Below are positions 52,372 through 61,588 of a stretch of DNA of 64,000 nt, piece by piece. The position numbers and the translations under genes were made by a program. Source of the DNA: Lachnospiraceae bacterium (GTDB lineage Bacteria; Bacillota; Clostridia; Lachnospirales; Lachnospiraceae). Numbering within the stretch: position 1 is the stretch's first letter; every line of letters starts with the position of its first letter. The stretch covers positions 14,542 to 78,541 of the forward strand of contig CAADTP010000021.1 in NCBI GenBank assembly GCA_900751995.1, in the 5' to 3' direction. The notes under the pieces were generated by a model, which worked only from the letters and a program-made list of their open reading frames with translations, was not told where the DNA came from and did not search any database.

Positions 52372-52474
52372 ACTTGTTATATGCGAAAATCCAAATATAA
52401 AAGGGGCAAATTGTGAAAAACATACAATAAAACGGATATAAAATTGCTATATATGACAAAAATAAATAAAGGTC

Positions 52475-52503
52475 TTTACTTTTTGGAAGCGGTGAGGTAT
52501 ATT
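52475..52503 (+). promoter_or_regulatory. Promoter of the nucleoside uptake/catabolism operon
   Basis: TTTACT (52475-52480), 17 bases, TATATT (52498-52503). Transcription would begin near 52510. Confidence 0.6.
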
Positions 52504-52520
52504 ATAGAAAAACTCAACTG

Positions 52521-52536
52521 GTCATGACGACATGAC
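52521..52536 (+). promoter_or_regulatory. Candidate operator at the start of the nucleoside operon transcript
   Basis: GTCATG-ACGA-CATGAC is a perfect inverted repeat about ten bases after the expected transcription start. Its place suits repression by the GntR/UTRA protein encoded at the end of the same operon; this link is inferred. Confidence 0.45.
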
Positions 52537-52560
52537 ATCATAACAAAAGGAGGAAAATAA

Positions 52561-53775
52561 ATGAAGAAACGAGCAGTACAGGCACTTGGATGTTTACTGG
52601 TGATGACAATGATGGCGGGAAGCTTGACAGCATGTGGGGGAAAGACGGAGACAGAAGCAGAGACAAAAACAGAAACAAAGGCAGACAAAAAGAACAGTGA
52701 TGTAAAGGTTGCCATCATTTGTTCCGCGGCAGGACAGAATGATAATGGATATAACCAGTCTGCTGTAGAAGGTGCCAAGAAAGCAGCTGAGGAATTCGGT
52801 ATTGAATATAAAGTTGTCGAGCCGACAACCGGAGTACCGCAGGCACTGGAATCCTTAGCTGATGATGGATACAACCTGATCTTTAACCTGGAATACGATT
52901 TCGAAGCACTGATCCAGGGAACCGGCGGTTCCAAACCGATCGCAGAGATGTATCCGGACACAACCTTCGTTTGTGTAAACGACAATCCGAATCAAGATGA
53001 AAACGGAAATGTCATTCACAAAAATGTAATCAGCGTTCTCTTTGATGTACAGCAGGCATCCTTTGTGGCAGGTGCACTTACTACACTGGTTAATGAAAAC
53101 ACGGAGACATTGTTTGGTACAGACGAGTATAACTTCACACCGGCAGATGATGGCGGACGTTCCGTAGGATTTATCGGAGGAACAAACTCAAATGGTATCA
53201 CAGTATTTTCTTATGGATACATTGAAGGTGTAAACTACGAAGCAGAAAAGTTAGGCGTAAATTATGACTATTATGCAAAATACGACGCAGGTTTTGCTGA
53301 TTCAGCAACAGGAAGTACAGTTGCCGGAACTTATTACAACCAGGGAGCCAACATTGTATTCGCTGTAGCAGGTTCTGTAGGTGATGGTGTTGCATCAAAG
53401 GCAAAAGAAGAAGGAAAACTTGCTATTCAGGTAGATGCAAATAAAGACGATCAGCAGCCAGGATATATCCTGACAAGTGTTATCAAGAACACAGAAGTAC
53501 CGGTATATGACATTGTAAAAGAAGCAGTAGACGGAAAACTTTCTGAGATGGATGCTGCACAGACCTATTCCTTGGCTTCAGGAGCTGCTTCTATTACAGA
53601 CCTTGCTGAGATCAGCAAACATGTACAGGAAAGCGGAGAAGAAAAATGGGAAGAGATCAAAGCTGAGATCAAAGATGTAGAGGATAAGATCTCAGATGGA
53701 ACAATTGTAGTAACGGATGCACAGAGTGGAGAAGAATTCGATGCTTCTAAATGCCCGAATGTTACAGTGAAATAA
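52561..53775 (+). CDS. BMP family (nucleoside-binding) ABC transporter lipoprotein
   Basis: 404 residues. Signal peptide with lipobox SLTAC (Cys25), an acidic linker, then the BMP/PnrA fold: VAIICSAAGQNDNGYNQSAV, YNLIFNLEYDFEALIQ, GRSVGFIGGTNSNG and IVFAVAGSVGDGVASKAKEE. BMP proteins such as PnrA and BmpA bind nucleosides. AAAAGGAGGAAAATAA precedes ATG. First gene of the operon, directly before its ATPase and permeases. Confidence 0.93.
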   Translation: MKKRAVQALGCLLVMTMMAGSLTACGGKTETEAETKTETKADKKNSDVKVAIICSAAGQNDNGYNQSAVEGAKKAAEEFGIEYKVVEPTTGVPQALESLADDGYNLIFNLEYDFEALIQGTGGSKPIAEMYPDTTFVCVNDNPNQDENGNVIHKNVISVLFDVQQASFVAGALTTLVNENTETLFGTDEYNFTPADDGGRSVGFIGGTNSNGITVFSYGYIEGVNYEAEKLGVNYDYYAKYDAGFADSATGSTVAGTYYNQGANIVFAVAGSVGDGVASKAKEEGKLAIQVDANKDDQQPGYILTSVIKNTEVPVYDIVKEAVDGKLSEMDAAQTYSLASGAASITDLAEISKHVQESGEEKWEEIKAEIKDVEDKISDGTIVVTDAQSGEEFDASKCPNVTVK

Positions 53776-53802
53776 TTGTTTTAGCAGAAAGGGGGCAGCA
53801 AT

Positions 53803-55362
53803 ATGAACAGCATGATACAGACGATTGATCTGACCAAAAAATTTAACGATTTTGTTGCGAATGATCATATCAATCTGGATGTAAAAGAACGGGAAATTAA
53901 ATGTATTGTAGGTGAAAACGGTGCGGGAAAATCTACAATGATGAATATGCTCTACGGATTGCTGCAGCCAACAAGTGGAAAAATCCTGATTCGGGGTAAA
54001 GAGGTCACATTAAACAGTCCGATTGATGCGATCGCAAACGGAATAGGGATGGTGCACCAGCATTTTAAGCTGGTGCCGTCTCTGACCGTATATGAAAATA
54101 TATTGTTGGGTGCGGAAATTACACAGAATAAAAATGGAATGAAAACTCCATTTATTGATCAGAAAGAAGAAATTAAGAGAGTTGAGAAGCTGATCCAGGA
54201 AAATCATTTTGAATTAAATGCAACGGATAAGATTGAAGATATTTCTGTCGGGGGTCGTCAGAGAGTAGAGATACTCAAGATGTTATACAGAAACGTAGAT
54301 ATACTGATCCTGGATGAGCCAACAGCTGTACTTACACCTCAGGAAGTTGACGAATTGATGGTGACTCTGAAGAATCTGAAGGAACAGGGAAAGACGATCA
54401 TTGTCATCACGCATAAGCTGAGAGAGGTTATGGAGCTGGCAGACAGTATCACGGTCATCAAGCATGGCAAGGTTGTCGGAAATGTGCTGAAAAAAGATAC
54501 CAGTGAACGTGAACTGGCACAGATGATGGTCGGAAGAGATGTTGTTCTTACTGTGAATAACGAGCGAAAACAGAAGATCGATCCGGAAGTTATGTATAAA
54601 GTACAAAATCTTACGACAATAAATGATTACGGAAAAGAAGTCGTATCCGATATGTCCTTTGAGGTACATAAAGGAGAAATCCTTGGAATCGCCGGTGTTG
54701 AAGGAAACGGACAGTCAGAGCTTGTAAAACTCATGACAGGTTTGATGGAGTCAACAAGAGGAACGGTAGTCTTTGGCGGAGAAGATGTTACAAACTGGTG
54801 GCCGGAGAAATTAAGAAAGGCAGGTCTTGGAATTGTTCCTGAGGATCGATATGCACAGGGACTGTGTAGAGAAATGACAGTTGCTGACAACTGTATAGCA
54901 GGTTATCACGGAGACAAAGATAACTTTAAATACGGGCTCTTTGATAAGAAAGTGATCAATGCCAAAAGAGATAAATACATCAAGGAATTTGATATCCGTC
55001 TTGGTGATGTAAATGGTAACATTGGAAATTTATCAGGAGGAAATGCACAGAAGGTCATCATCGCAAGGGAACTTGCAGCGAAGCCGAAAATGCTGATAGC
55101 CTGTCAGCCGACACGAGGCGTTGATATCGGATCGATTGAATTCATACACAAACAGATCCTGAAATTCAGAGATGAAGGAAATACAGTTGTTCTGATTTCA
55201 AGTGAATTATCAGAGATCATGAGTTTGTCTGACAGAGTGATCGTTATGTACAAAGGTAAGATTTCGGGAGAAGTATCACCGAAGGAAGTATCAATGGCTG
55301 CGATGGGACTTCTGATGGCTGGAATTGGAAAGGAGGAACAGGATCATGAAAAAGAAAGATAA
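53803..55362 (+). CDS. Nucleoside ABC transporter ATP-binding protein (two ABC domains)
   Basis: 519 residues with tandem ABC domains. First: Walker A GENGAGKST, signature SVGGRQRVEI, Walker B ILILDEPTAVLT. Second: degenerate Walker A GVEGNGQSEL, signature LSGGNAQKVI, and ACQPTRGVDIGSIEFI as typical of the NupO/YufO/sugar class. The downstream permease gene starts inside its end (17-base overlap). It powers uptake by the two permeases. Confidence 0.95.
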   Translation: MNSMIQTIDLTKKFNDFVANDHINLDVKEREIKCIVGENGAGKSTMMNMLYGLLQPTSGKILIRGKEVTLNSPIDAIANGIGMVHQHFKLVPSLTVYENILLGAEITQNKNGMKTPFIDQKEEIKRVEKLIQENHFELNATDKIEDISVGGRQRVEILKMLYRNVDILILDEPTAVLTPQEVDELMVTLKNLKEQGKTIIVITHKLREVMELADSITVIKHGKVVGNVLKKDTSERELAQMMVGRDVVLTVNNERKQKIDPEVMYKVQNLTTINDYGKEVVSDMSFEVHKGEILGIAGVEGNGQSELVKLMTGLMESTRGTVVFGGEDVTNWWPEKLRKAGLGIVPEDRYAQGLCREMTVADNCIAGYHGDKDNFKYGLFDKKVINAKRDKYIKEFDIRLGDVNGNIGNLSGGNAQKVIIARELAAKPKMLIACQPTRGVDIGSIEFIHKQILKFRDEGNTVVLISSELSEIMSLSDRVIVMYKGKISGEVSPKEVSMAAMGLLMAGIGKEEQDHEKER

Positions 55363-56410
55363 TATCGTAAAAGGAATCGTCAATTCTGTACTTCCGGTAG
55401 TTCTCGCATTTGTTCTTGGCGCGTTCATCATTGTCGCGATCGGAGAAAATCCACTGGAAACTTACGGTGTACTGATCCAGAAATCACTGTTAACAGGAAA
55501 AGGCTTTATGAATACCCTGCATTATGCATCTCCGCTTATTCTGACAGGACTTGCGATCGCGATCACATTCAAAGCCAATCTGTACAATATGGGTGTGGAA
55601 GGTCAGATGCTTCTGGGCGGATTCTTTGCAGGAATCACCGGAGCATATCTCAATATTTCAAATCCATTTTTAAGCAAACTGATCTGTTTTCTGGTTGCAA
55701 TTGCCTGTGGAATGGTGTTCGCATTGATTCCGGCACTTCTGAAGGCAAAATGCAATGTAAATGAAATGGTTGTAACGCTGATGTTAAACTATGCAGTTTC
55801 CAAAACTCTGGAATTTCTGACAACTGGCGTTTTTAAGGATCAGAGTGCAGGATATGTGGCAACACCAACGATCAATGAGAATGTAATGTTCAAAAGATTT
55901 GGTTCTTCAAGAATGACAATGTTCTTTGTGATCGCAATGATCATTCTGGTGATCATGTACTTTATTATGAAGAAATCCAAACTGGGATATGAAATCACAG
56001 CTATTGGAAAAAATCCTGAATTTGCAGAAGCTACAGGAATGAATGTCGGAAAAAAAATCATCGTTATGATGCTGATCAGTGGTGCACTCTCCGGAATAGC
56101 AGGTGCAGGCTGGATGTTAAGTGACCAGTTTAAATACACTCTGACATTTTCTGCTAACCCGGGTCTTGGATGGGACGGTATGCTGATCGCCCTTCTCGGA
56201 GGACACTCACCGGTTGGAATCTTAATCGCATCTATCTTTTATGCAGCCCTGAAAACAGGCAGTGACAGTATCAATATGTATACTGCAGTTCCGAAAGAGA
56301 TTGTAGCGATCATCCAGGGAATGATCATCCTGTTCCTGGCAGTTAAATTTATTGGTGACAAAACAAGTGTATTCAGTCGTTTTAAAAAGACGAAAAAGGA
56401 GGCAGCATAA
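55346..56410 (+). CDS. Nucleoside ABC transporter permease 1
   Basis: 354 residues, about eight to ten helices, BPD_transp_2 family (YufP/NupP-like): ITFKANLYNMGVEGQMLLGG, AKCNVNEMVVTLMLNYAV and TAIGKNPEFAEATGMNV. AAAGGAGGAACAGGATC fixes ATG 55346. The last base of its stop is the first base of the next start. Confidence 0.93.
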   Translation: MKKKDNIVKGIVNSVLPVVLAFVLGAFIIVAIGENPLETYGVLIQKSLLTGKGFMNTLHYASPLILTGLAIAITFKANLYNMGVEGQMLLGGFFAGITGAYLNISNPFLSKLICFLVAIACGMVFALIPALLKAKCNVNEMVVTLMLNYAVSKTLEFLTTGVFKDQSAGYVATPTINENVMFKRFGSSRMTMFFVIAMIILVIMYFIMKKSKLGYEITAIGKNPEFAEATGMNVGKKIIVMMLISGALSGIAGAGWMLSDQFKYTLTFSANPGLGWDGMLIALLGGHSPVGILIASIFYAALKTGSDSINMYTAVPKEIVAIIQGMIILFLAVKFIGDKTSVFSRFKKTKKEAA

Positions 56411-57324
56411 TGGAATTATTAAATAGTATTTTGTATGACACAGTATACCATAGTGCTCCTATTATTCTCTGCGTGATCGGTGGAATCTTTGCATATAAGG
56501 CAAATGTACTGAATATTGCACTGGAAGGAATGATGCTGAACGGAGCATTTATTTCCGTACTTGTAGAGTACCTGACAGGAAGTGTGGCACTGGCAGTGGC
56601 AGCCGCGATCCTGACGACCTTGTTATGGGGTCTTGTATTTTCCTTTCTCGGTATTACCTGTAAAGGAAATGTTATTGTCATCGGTCTTGGAATCAACCTG
56701 ATCGTTCCGGCAGTTGCAAAATTTGTGCTCAAGATCATGGAAGTAGCAAACATCAGCCTTCAAAATGTCAGTGTTGCAGATTTCAAGATCAATATTCCGG
56801 GAATCAAAAGCATTCCTCTGATCGGAAAAATCTTAAGCGGACATCCGATCATCACGTATCTGGCGTTTATTGGAATTGCGGCAGCAGCAATCCTGTTATA
56901 TAAAACAAAATTTGGAATTTATGTCAGAGTTGTCGGAGAAAACGAAGATTCAGCAATCAGTCTTGGTCTTAAAACACAGAAGTATAAATATGTGGCGGTT
57001 CTGATCGGAGCATTCTGCTGTGCACTGGCAGGAATCAACCTTTCCATGGAAAGAATGGCAATGTTTACAAGTGACATGACTGCAGGCCGAGGATTCATTG
57101 CAATTGCAGCAATCTACTGCGGTCAGGGAAAACCGGTACAGTCCTCACTGTATGCAATCCTATTTGGTGTTGCGAGATCACTTGCAGTCAACTTAAGTGT
57201 ATTTGCAGGACCGGCAGCAGGAATGTTCGATACCATCCCATACATTATTATGGTGGCAGTACTTGCGGTTGTTTCATTTATGAAATTTAAAGATGTCAAG
57301 GTAAGAGGATACAAGTTCGATTAA
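56410..57324 (+). CDS. Nucleoside ABC transporter permease 2
   Basis: 304 residues, same family (YufQ/NupQ-like): FAYKANVLNIALEGMMLNGA, VGENEDSAISLGLKTQKYKY and MTAGRGFIAIAAIYCGQGKP. Starts within the stop of permease 1 (TAATG). Confidence 0.93.
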   Translation: MELLNSILYDTVYHSAPIILCVIGGIFAYKANVLNIALEGMMLNGAFISVLVEYLTGSVALAVAAAILTTLLWGLVFSFLGITCKGNVIVIGLGINLIVPAVAKFVLKIMEVANISLQNVSVADFKINIPGIKSIPLIGKILSGHPIITYLAFIGIAAAAILLYKTKFGIYVRVVGENEDSAISLGLKTQKYKYVAVLIGAFCCALAGINLSMERMAMFTSDMTAGRGFIAIAAIYCGQGKPVQSSLYAILFGVARSLAVNLSVFAGPAAGMFDTIPYIIMVAVLAVVSFMKFKDVKVRGYKFD

Positions 57325-57335
57325 GGGGGAAGAAA

Positions 57336-57902
57336 ATGGCAAAAACAGCATTGGTGATTGTAGATATGGTTCGTGACTTTACAGATCCGGAAGGGCTGGT
57401 ATTCTATCCAGAAAACCGACAGATTCTCCCGCGGATCAAAAAGGTACTCGATGAAAGCAGAAAGCATGATCTTCTGGTGGTCTTTTTGCAGCACTGCAAT
57501 CGAAAGGATAAGCTCGACAGAAAGGCACAGTCTATGAGACCGAACTGTATAGAAGGTACATTCGGAATTGAAATAGACCCGATGCTAAAAGTTGATGAAA
57601 AGAAGGATTACGTTATCCGAAAGAGAAGATACAGCGGATTCTTTGCAACAGACCTGGATTTGGTATTACGTGAAAACGGGGTGGAGAACGTTGTTGTTGT
57701 AGGTACCAAAACAAACTGCTGCATCAGGGCAACAGTGACAGATGCCTTTTATCTGGATTATAACCCATATGTTATCCGGGAATGTGTGGCAACAAATTCA
57801 GAGACAGTGAATGAGGTTCATCTGACAGATATCGATAAATATCTGGGAAAAGTAATTGACATGGATACATTCAGTAAATTATTAGAAAGTGGACAGTTGT
57901 AG
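57336..57902 (+). CDS. Cysteine hydrolase, isochorismatase/nicotinamidase-like
   Basis: 188 residues. The catalytic triad of the family is visible: Asp in LVIVDMVRDF, Lys in VIRKRRYSGFFATDLD, and Cys in VVVGTKTNCCIRATVTDAF. Known members hydrolyse amides or ureides (nicotinamidase, N-carbamoylsarcosine amidase, ureidoacrylate hydrolase). In this operon it may attack the nucleobase released by the phosphorylase or a ring-opened form. GGGGGAAGAAA precedes ATG. Substrate unknown. Confidence 0.9.
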   Translation: MAKTALVIVDMVRDFTDPEGLVFYPENRQILPRIKKVLDESRKHDLLVVFLQHCNRKDKLDRKAQSMRPNCIEGTFGIEIDPMLKVDEKKDYVIRKRRYSGFFATDLDLVLRENGVENVVVVGTKTNCCIRATVTDAFYLDYNPYVIRECVATNSETVNEVHLTDIDKYLGKVIDMDTFSKLLESGQL

Positions 57903-57913
57903 GAGGCACGGTA

Positions 57914-58852
57914 ATGAAAGTAGATGTTCTGACAAGTGGCTATGTGAGCATGGATCACATCATAAGAATAGCAACACCTGCCAAGGTAGGTTTTACATCA
58001 CTGGTTACAAATAAATCCAATTCAAAAATCTTTTATGGCGGCTGTTCTGTCAACATTGCTTATGCACTTTGCAGACTTGGTATGAAAGCAATGCCAGTTT
58101 TAAGAGTAGGCGGAGATTATGAGAGCAATGGCTTTAAGAAGTTTCTGGAGGAGGGAAATGTACCTCTGGATGGAATTGAGCAGATAGAAGAGGAAGCAAC
58201 CAGTGTATGTTATCTTTTACAGGATAATAACAATGACCATATCACTGTTTTTTATCCTGGAGCAATGGATGGCAAATATGCACGGGAAATGAAAGACAGC
58301 CTGTTTGAAGATGCAAAGCTTGGTGTGATCACAGTTGCATCAAGACCGGATAATGAAGAGTTCTTCGAAAAATGCAAGAAGCATCATGTACCGATGGTAT
58401 TTGGAATGAAAGACGATTTTGATGCTTTTCCGGAACCATTTCTGAAACAGTTATTAACAGAATGCAAGATTATTTTTACAAATGAAGTGGAATGTGAGAT
58501 CATCAGGAATCTTTTTGGTCTGAGTACGATCACCGACTTATTTGAAATCGGAAAAGCAGATATTATCGTGACAACTCTTGGAAAAGACGGAAGTATCTGT
58601 TATGTACGTGAAGAAGGAAAAATACGCAGCGAAAAGATTGGAATCTGTGAAGTAGAACATGTGGCAGACGCAACCGGATCGGGAGATGCCTATATGGCAG
58701 GATTCGTGTACGGATATTTACATGGATACTCTCCGGAAGACTGCTGCAGACTGGGAAGCGTATTGTCCTACTTCGTTTTACAGGCAGAAGGCTGCTGTAC
58801 AAATGCACCAACAGAGCAGCAATTACTGCAGAAATTTGAGGAATTGCACTGA
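57914..58852 (+). CDS. PfkB family carbohydrate/nucleoside kinase
   Basis: 312 residues, ribokinase fold. FYGGCSVNIAYALCRLGM, RVGGDYESNGFKKFLEEGNV and the C-terminal signature VADATGSGDAYMAGFVYG (catalytic Asp) are present. Members phosphorylate ribose, nucleosides or keto-sugars. Given the neighbouring phosphorylase, the substrate is probably a nucleoside or the released pentose. GTAATG start with AGGAGGCAC upstream. Confidence 0.9.
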   Translation: MKVDVLTSGYVSMDHIIRIATPAKVGFTSLVTNKSNSKIFYGGCSVNIAYALCRLGMKAMPVLRVGGDYESNGFKKFLEEGNVPLDGIEQIEEEATSVCYLLQDNNNDHITVFYPGAMDGKYAREMKDSLFEDAKLGVITVASRPDNEEFFEKCKKHHVPMVFGMKDDFDAFPEPFLKQLLTECKIIFTNEVECEIIRNLFGLSTITDLFEIGKADIIVTTLGKDGSICYVREEGKIRSEKIGICEVEHVADATGSGDAYMAGFVYGYLHGYSPEDCCRLGSVLSYFVLQAEGCCTNAPTEQQLLQKFEELH

Positions 58853-58867
58853 AAGGGGGAAATACAG

Positions 58868-59635
58868 ATGAGCACATTATATATGGGAGCAAGTGAGGAA
58901 ACTATTGCAAAATATGTACTTTTTTCAGGAGATCCGTGGAGAGTAGAGGTTGTAAAAAAATATCTGGACAATCCGAAAAAAGTTGCTTTTATGAGAGAAT
59001 TTAATACCTATACCGGAACCTATAAAGGTGTAGAGATCACAGTAACTTCAACAGGAATCGGAGCTCCGTCAGCGGCGATCGCGATGGAAGAAATGTACGA
59101 ATCCGGAATGGAAGTTGCTGTAAGAATGGGAACTGTCATGTCCATGCAGGATGATATGTTGGGACATTTCATGGTACCGATCGCAGCTATGAGACGCGAG
59201 GGAACCAGCCAGAGCTATGTGGATCTGAGTTATCCGGCAGTTGCAGATGTCGAGCTTGTCAATGTAATGAATGAAACCGTTCAAAAGATGGGAAAACGTT
59301 ATCTGAACGGTCTCAACTGTACAATGGATGGATTTTACAGCTGCATGCATGACTCAAAGTTCTCCCTGGAATATGGACGGGACATGTCAGAAACATTTGA
59401 GGAAGTCAAAAAACTCGGAGTAACAGGAATCGATATGGAATCTTCCTGTATGCTGACTCTGGGACGTCTGATGGGAGTTAAGACCTGTATCCTGACACTT
59501 GTCACAGTACTTGAAAATTTAAAAGAAACCTTAAAGGGACAGGAACGTGTGGATGCAGAGGATCTGCTCTGCAGAACAGCACTGGAAGGAATTTATAATT
59601 ATCATGTAAAAAAGGAGGCTGCTAAAAATGAGTAA
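58868..59635 (+). CDS. Nucleoside phosphorylase, uridine phosphorylase-like
   Basis: 255 residues of the PNP_UDP_1 fold. VLFSGDPWRVEVVKKYL holds the GDP phosphate motif, TVTSTGIGAPSAAIAMEEMY the phosphate loop, VAVRMGTVMSMQDD and GIDMESSCMLTLGRLMGV the ribose-binding Met-Glu-Ser. Phosphorolysis gives free base and ribose 1-phosphate. The usual GTSG/A after R is MGTVMS, so base specificity may differ from uridine. Overlaps the next gene by eight bases. Confidence 0.9.
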   Translation: MSTLYMGASEETIAKYVLFSGDPWRVEVVKKYLDNPKKVAFMREFNTYTGTYKGVEITVTSTGIGAPSAAIAMEEMYESGMEVAVRMGTVMSMQDDMLGHFMVPIAAMRREGTSQSYVDLSYPAVADVELVNVMNETVQKMGKRYLNGLNCTMDGFYSCMHDSKFSLEYGRDMSETFEEVKKLGVTGIDMESSCMLTLGRLMGVKTCILTLVTVLENLKETLKGQERVDAEDLLCRTALEGIYNYHVKKEAAKNE

Positions 59636-60416
59636 AGAAGTACTTACATTAAATTCACAGACAGTAATCGGAATGGTACATTGTCTGCCACTTCCGACAA
59701 CAGCAGGATTCGACGGAGATTATCAGAAGATCATTGACCGTGCAGTTCAGGATGCAGTGACTCTTGAAAAAGCAGGAGTAGATGCAGTTATCGTAGAAAA
59801 CATGGGAGATACTCCTTTTTCAGCTCTTTTGAACAAGGCACAGATTGCTGCACTGACAGCTGCGGCATATGCAGTAAAACAGGCAGTCAAGATTCCGGTA
59901 GGAATTGATGCAGCATTTAATGACTGTGAAGCAGATATCGCGATCGCAGCAATGGTCGGAGCATCCTTTATCCGTGTTCCGGTATTTGTAGATACCGTAT
60001 TATTTACAGATGGAATCATTCAGCCATGTGCCAAAAAATGCCTGGAATACCGTAAGATGATGGGACAGGAAAATGTCAAGATTATCGCTGACGTTCAGGT
60101 AAAGCATGCACATATGCTGAGAGAGAACATTTCAATCGAACAGTCAGCAAAAGATGCAGCATCTAACGGAGCCGATGGCATTATCGTTACCGGCACACAG
60201 GTTGGAGAAGAGACACCACTGGATCTGATCAAGAGAGTCAAAAATGTTGTCAAGATCCCGGTATTTGCAGGAAGCGGTGTAAATGCAGAAAATATTCACG
60301 ATCAGCTTCAGACAGCAGATGGTGCGATCATTGGTTCCAGTCTGAAAGAAGGCGGAATTTTAACAAATCCGATTTCCTATGAACTGGTAAAAAAAGTATT
60401 AGACGGATTAAAGTAA
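59628..60416 (+). CDS. BtpA/SgcQ family barrel protein
   Basis: 262 residues of TIM-barrel form: TVIGMVHCLPLPTTAGFDGD, VDAVIVENMGDTPF, IPVGIDAAFNDCEADIAIAA, VKIIADVQVKHAHML, DGIIVTGTQVGEETPLDLI and VFAGSGVNAENIHDQL. BtpA was named for photosystem I stability in cyanobacteria; SgcQ is a paralogue in an E. coli sugar operon. The enzyme activity of the family is not settled. A lyase or isomerase on a phosphorylated sugar is a reasonable guess here. Confidence 0.9.
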   Translation: MSKEVLTLNSQTVIGMVHCLPLPTTAGFDGDYQKIIDRAVQDAVTLEKAGVDAVIVENMGDTPFSALLNKAQIAALTAAAYAVKQAVKIPVGIDAAFNDCEADIAIAAMVGASFIRVPVFVDTVLFTDGIIQPCAKKCLEYRKMMGQENVKIIADVQVKHAHMLRENISIEQSAKDAASNGADGIIVTGTQVGEETPLDLIKRVKNVVKIPVFAGSGVNAENIHDQLQTADGAIIGSSLKEGGILTNPISYELVKKVLDGLK

Positions 60417-60436
60417 AGAAAGGCAGGAAAATAAAA

Positions 60437-61585
60437 ATGATGAGACCAATGAAACTTGCAGGATCAGAATTAATGTTTGGAAATGGAAGTCTTGCATATA
60501 TTAAAACAATTAAGGCAAAAAAAGTCAGCATCGTTATTGGCGGACGCAGCATGGAAAGAAGCGGAATGCTGGCAAAGGTAGAAGGCTACTTCAAAGAAGC
60601 CGGAGCTGAAACCATGGTGATCAGAGATGTAGAACCGGATCCGTCCTTTGAGACCGTGATCAGAGGAAAAAATGCAATGCTGGAATTTGGTCCGGACCTT
60701 ATCGTAGGACTTGGCGGCGGTTCTGCAATGGATGCTGCAAAAGCAATGTGGATCTTCTATGAGCATCCGGAACTGACACAGATGGAAGACATCCTTCCTC
60801 CAAATGAATTCCCGAAATTACGTGGCAAAGCAAGAATGTGCTGTATTCCTTCAACAAGTGGAACAGCAAGTGAAGTTTCTCGTTCTATTGTAATCTCTGA
60901 CAACGAAAAAGGATTAAAACATGGTGTGGGAAATATGGAGATGATGCCGGATATCGCAATCTGTGATCCGGAAGTAACCATGTCCATGCCGGCCAAGATT
61001 ACAGCAGAGACAGGAATGGATGCTCTTACTCATGCATTAGAGGCGCTTGCTTCTAACCGTGCAAACTACGTGTCTGACATTCTTGCAAGCCAGGCAGCAC
61101 AGGATATTATGGAAACTTTACCGGTGGCATATGAGAATGGAAGTGACTTAAAAGCCAGAGAGATCATGGTGGAGGCATCTATGGTAGCTGGAATGGCATT
61201 TACCAATGTTTCCCTCGGAATCGTACACTCCATGGCACATACTCTTGGCGGAATTTTCCATGTATCACATGGTCTGGCAGATGCTGTTATTTTACCGTAT
61301 ATCATCAGATATAATGAGCAGAATGAAGCAGCAAAAGAAGTTTACGCAAACTTTGCAAAGAGAATCGGAGTAGCAAATCTTTATGAAGCAGTAGAAGCAC
61401 TGAATGCAAAGATTAATATTCCAAAATGCTTCAAAGAGATCCTTCCGGATGAAGAAGCATATATGGCAAAACTGGATGAGATGGCAGCACTTGCAAAAGC
61501 AGATGGCTGTACAAAAACAAACCCGGTGATCCCGGAAATCGATGAGTTCAAAGAATTATTTGTTAAAGTATACAGAGGAGAATAA
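60437..61585 (+). CDS. Iron-containing alcohol dehydrogenase
   Basis: 382 residues. GLGGGSAMDAAKAMW is the NAD(P)-binding motif; metal ligands are seen in AICDPEVTMSMPAKITAETG, GMDALTHALEAL, and IVHSMAHTLGGIFHVSHGLA. Family members interconvert aldehydes and alcohols with Fe2+ or Zn2+. In this operon it probably reduces an aldehyde released by a retro-aldol step, which would regenerate NAD+ for an anaerobe. AAGGCAGGAAAATAAAA precedes ATG. Confidence 0.93.
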   Translation: MMRPMKLAGSELMFGNGSLAYIKTIKAKKVSIVIGGRSMERSGMLAKVEGYFKEAGAETMVIRDVEPDPSFETVIRGKNAMLEFGPDLIVGLGGGSAMDAAKAMWIFYEHPELTQMEDILPPNEFPKLRGKARMCCIPSTSGTASEVSRSIVISDNEKGLKHGVGNMEMMPDIAICDPEVTMSMPAKITAETGMDALTHALEALASNRANYVSDILASQAAQDIMETLPVAYENGSDLKAREIMVEASMVAGMAFTNVSLGIVHSMAHTLGGIFHVSHGLADAVILPYIIRYNEQNEAAKEVYANFAKRIGVANLYEAVEALNAKINIPKCFKEILPDEEAYMAKLDEMAALAKADGCTKTNPVIPEIDEFKELFVKVYRGE

Positions 61586-61588
61586 GAA

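Noticed and set aside
52215..52560. Purine riboswitch or other riboswitch before the nucleoside operon
   Set aside because: No conserved purine-riboswitch core or other known aptamer pattern could be found; only a terminator and short repeats.
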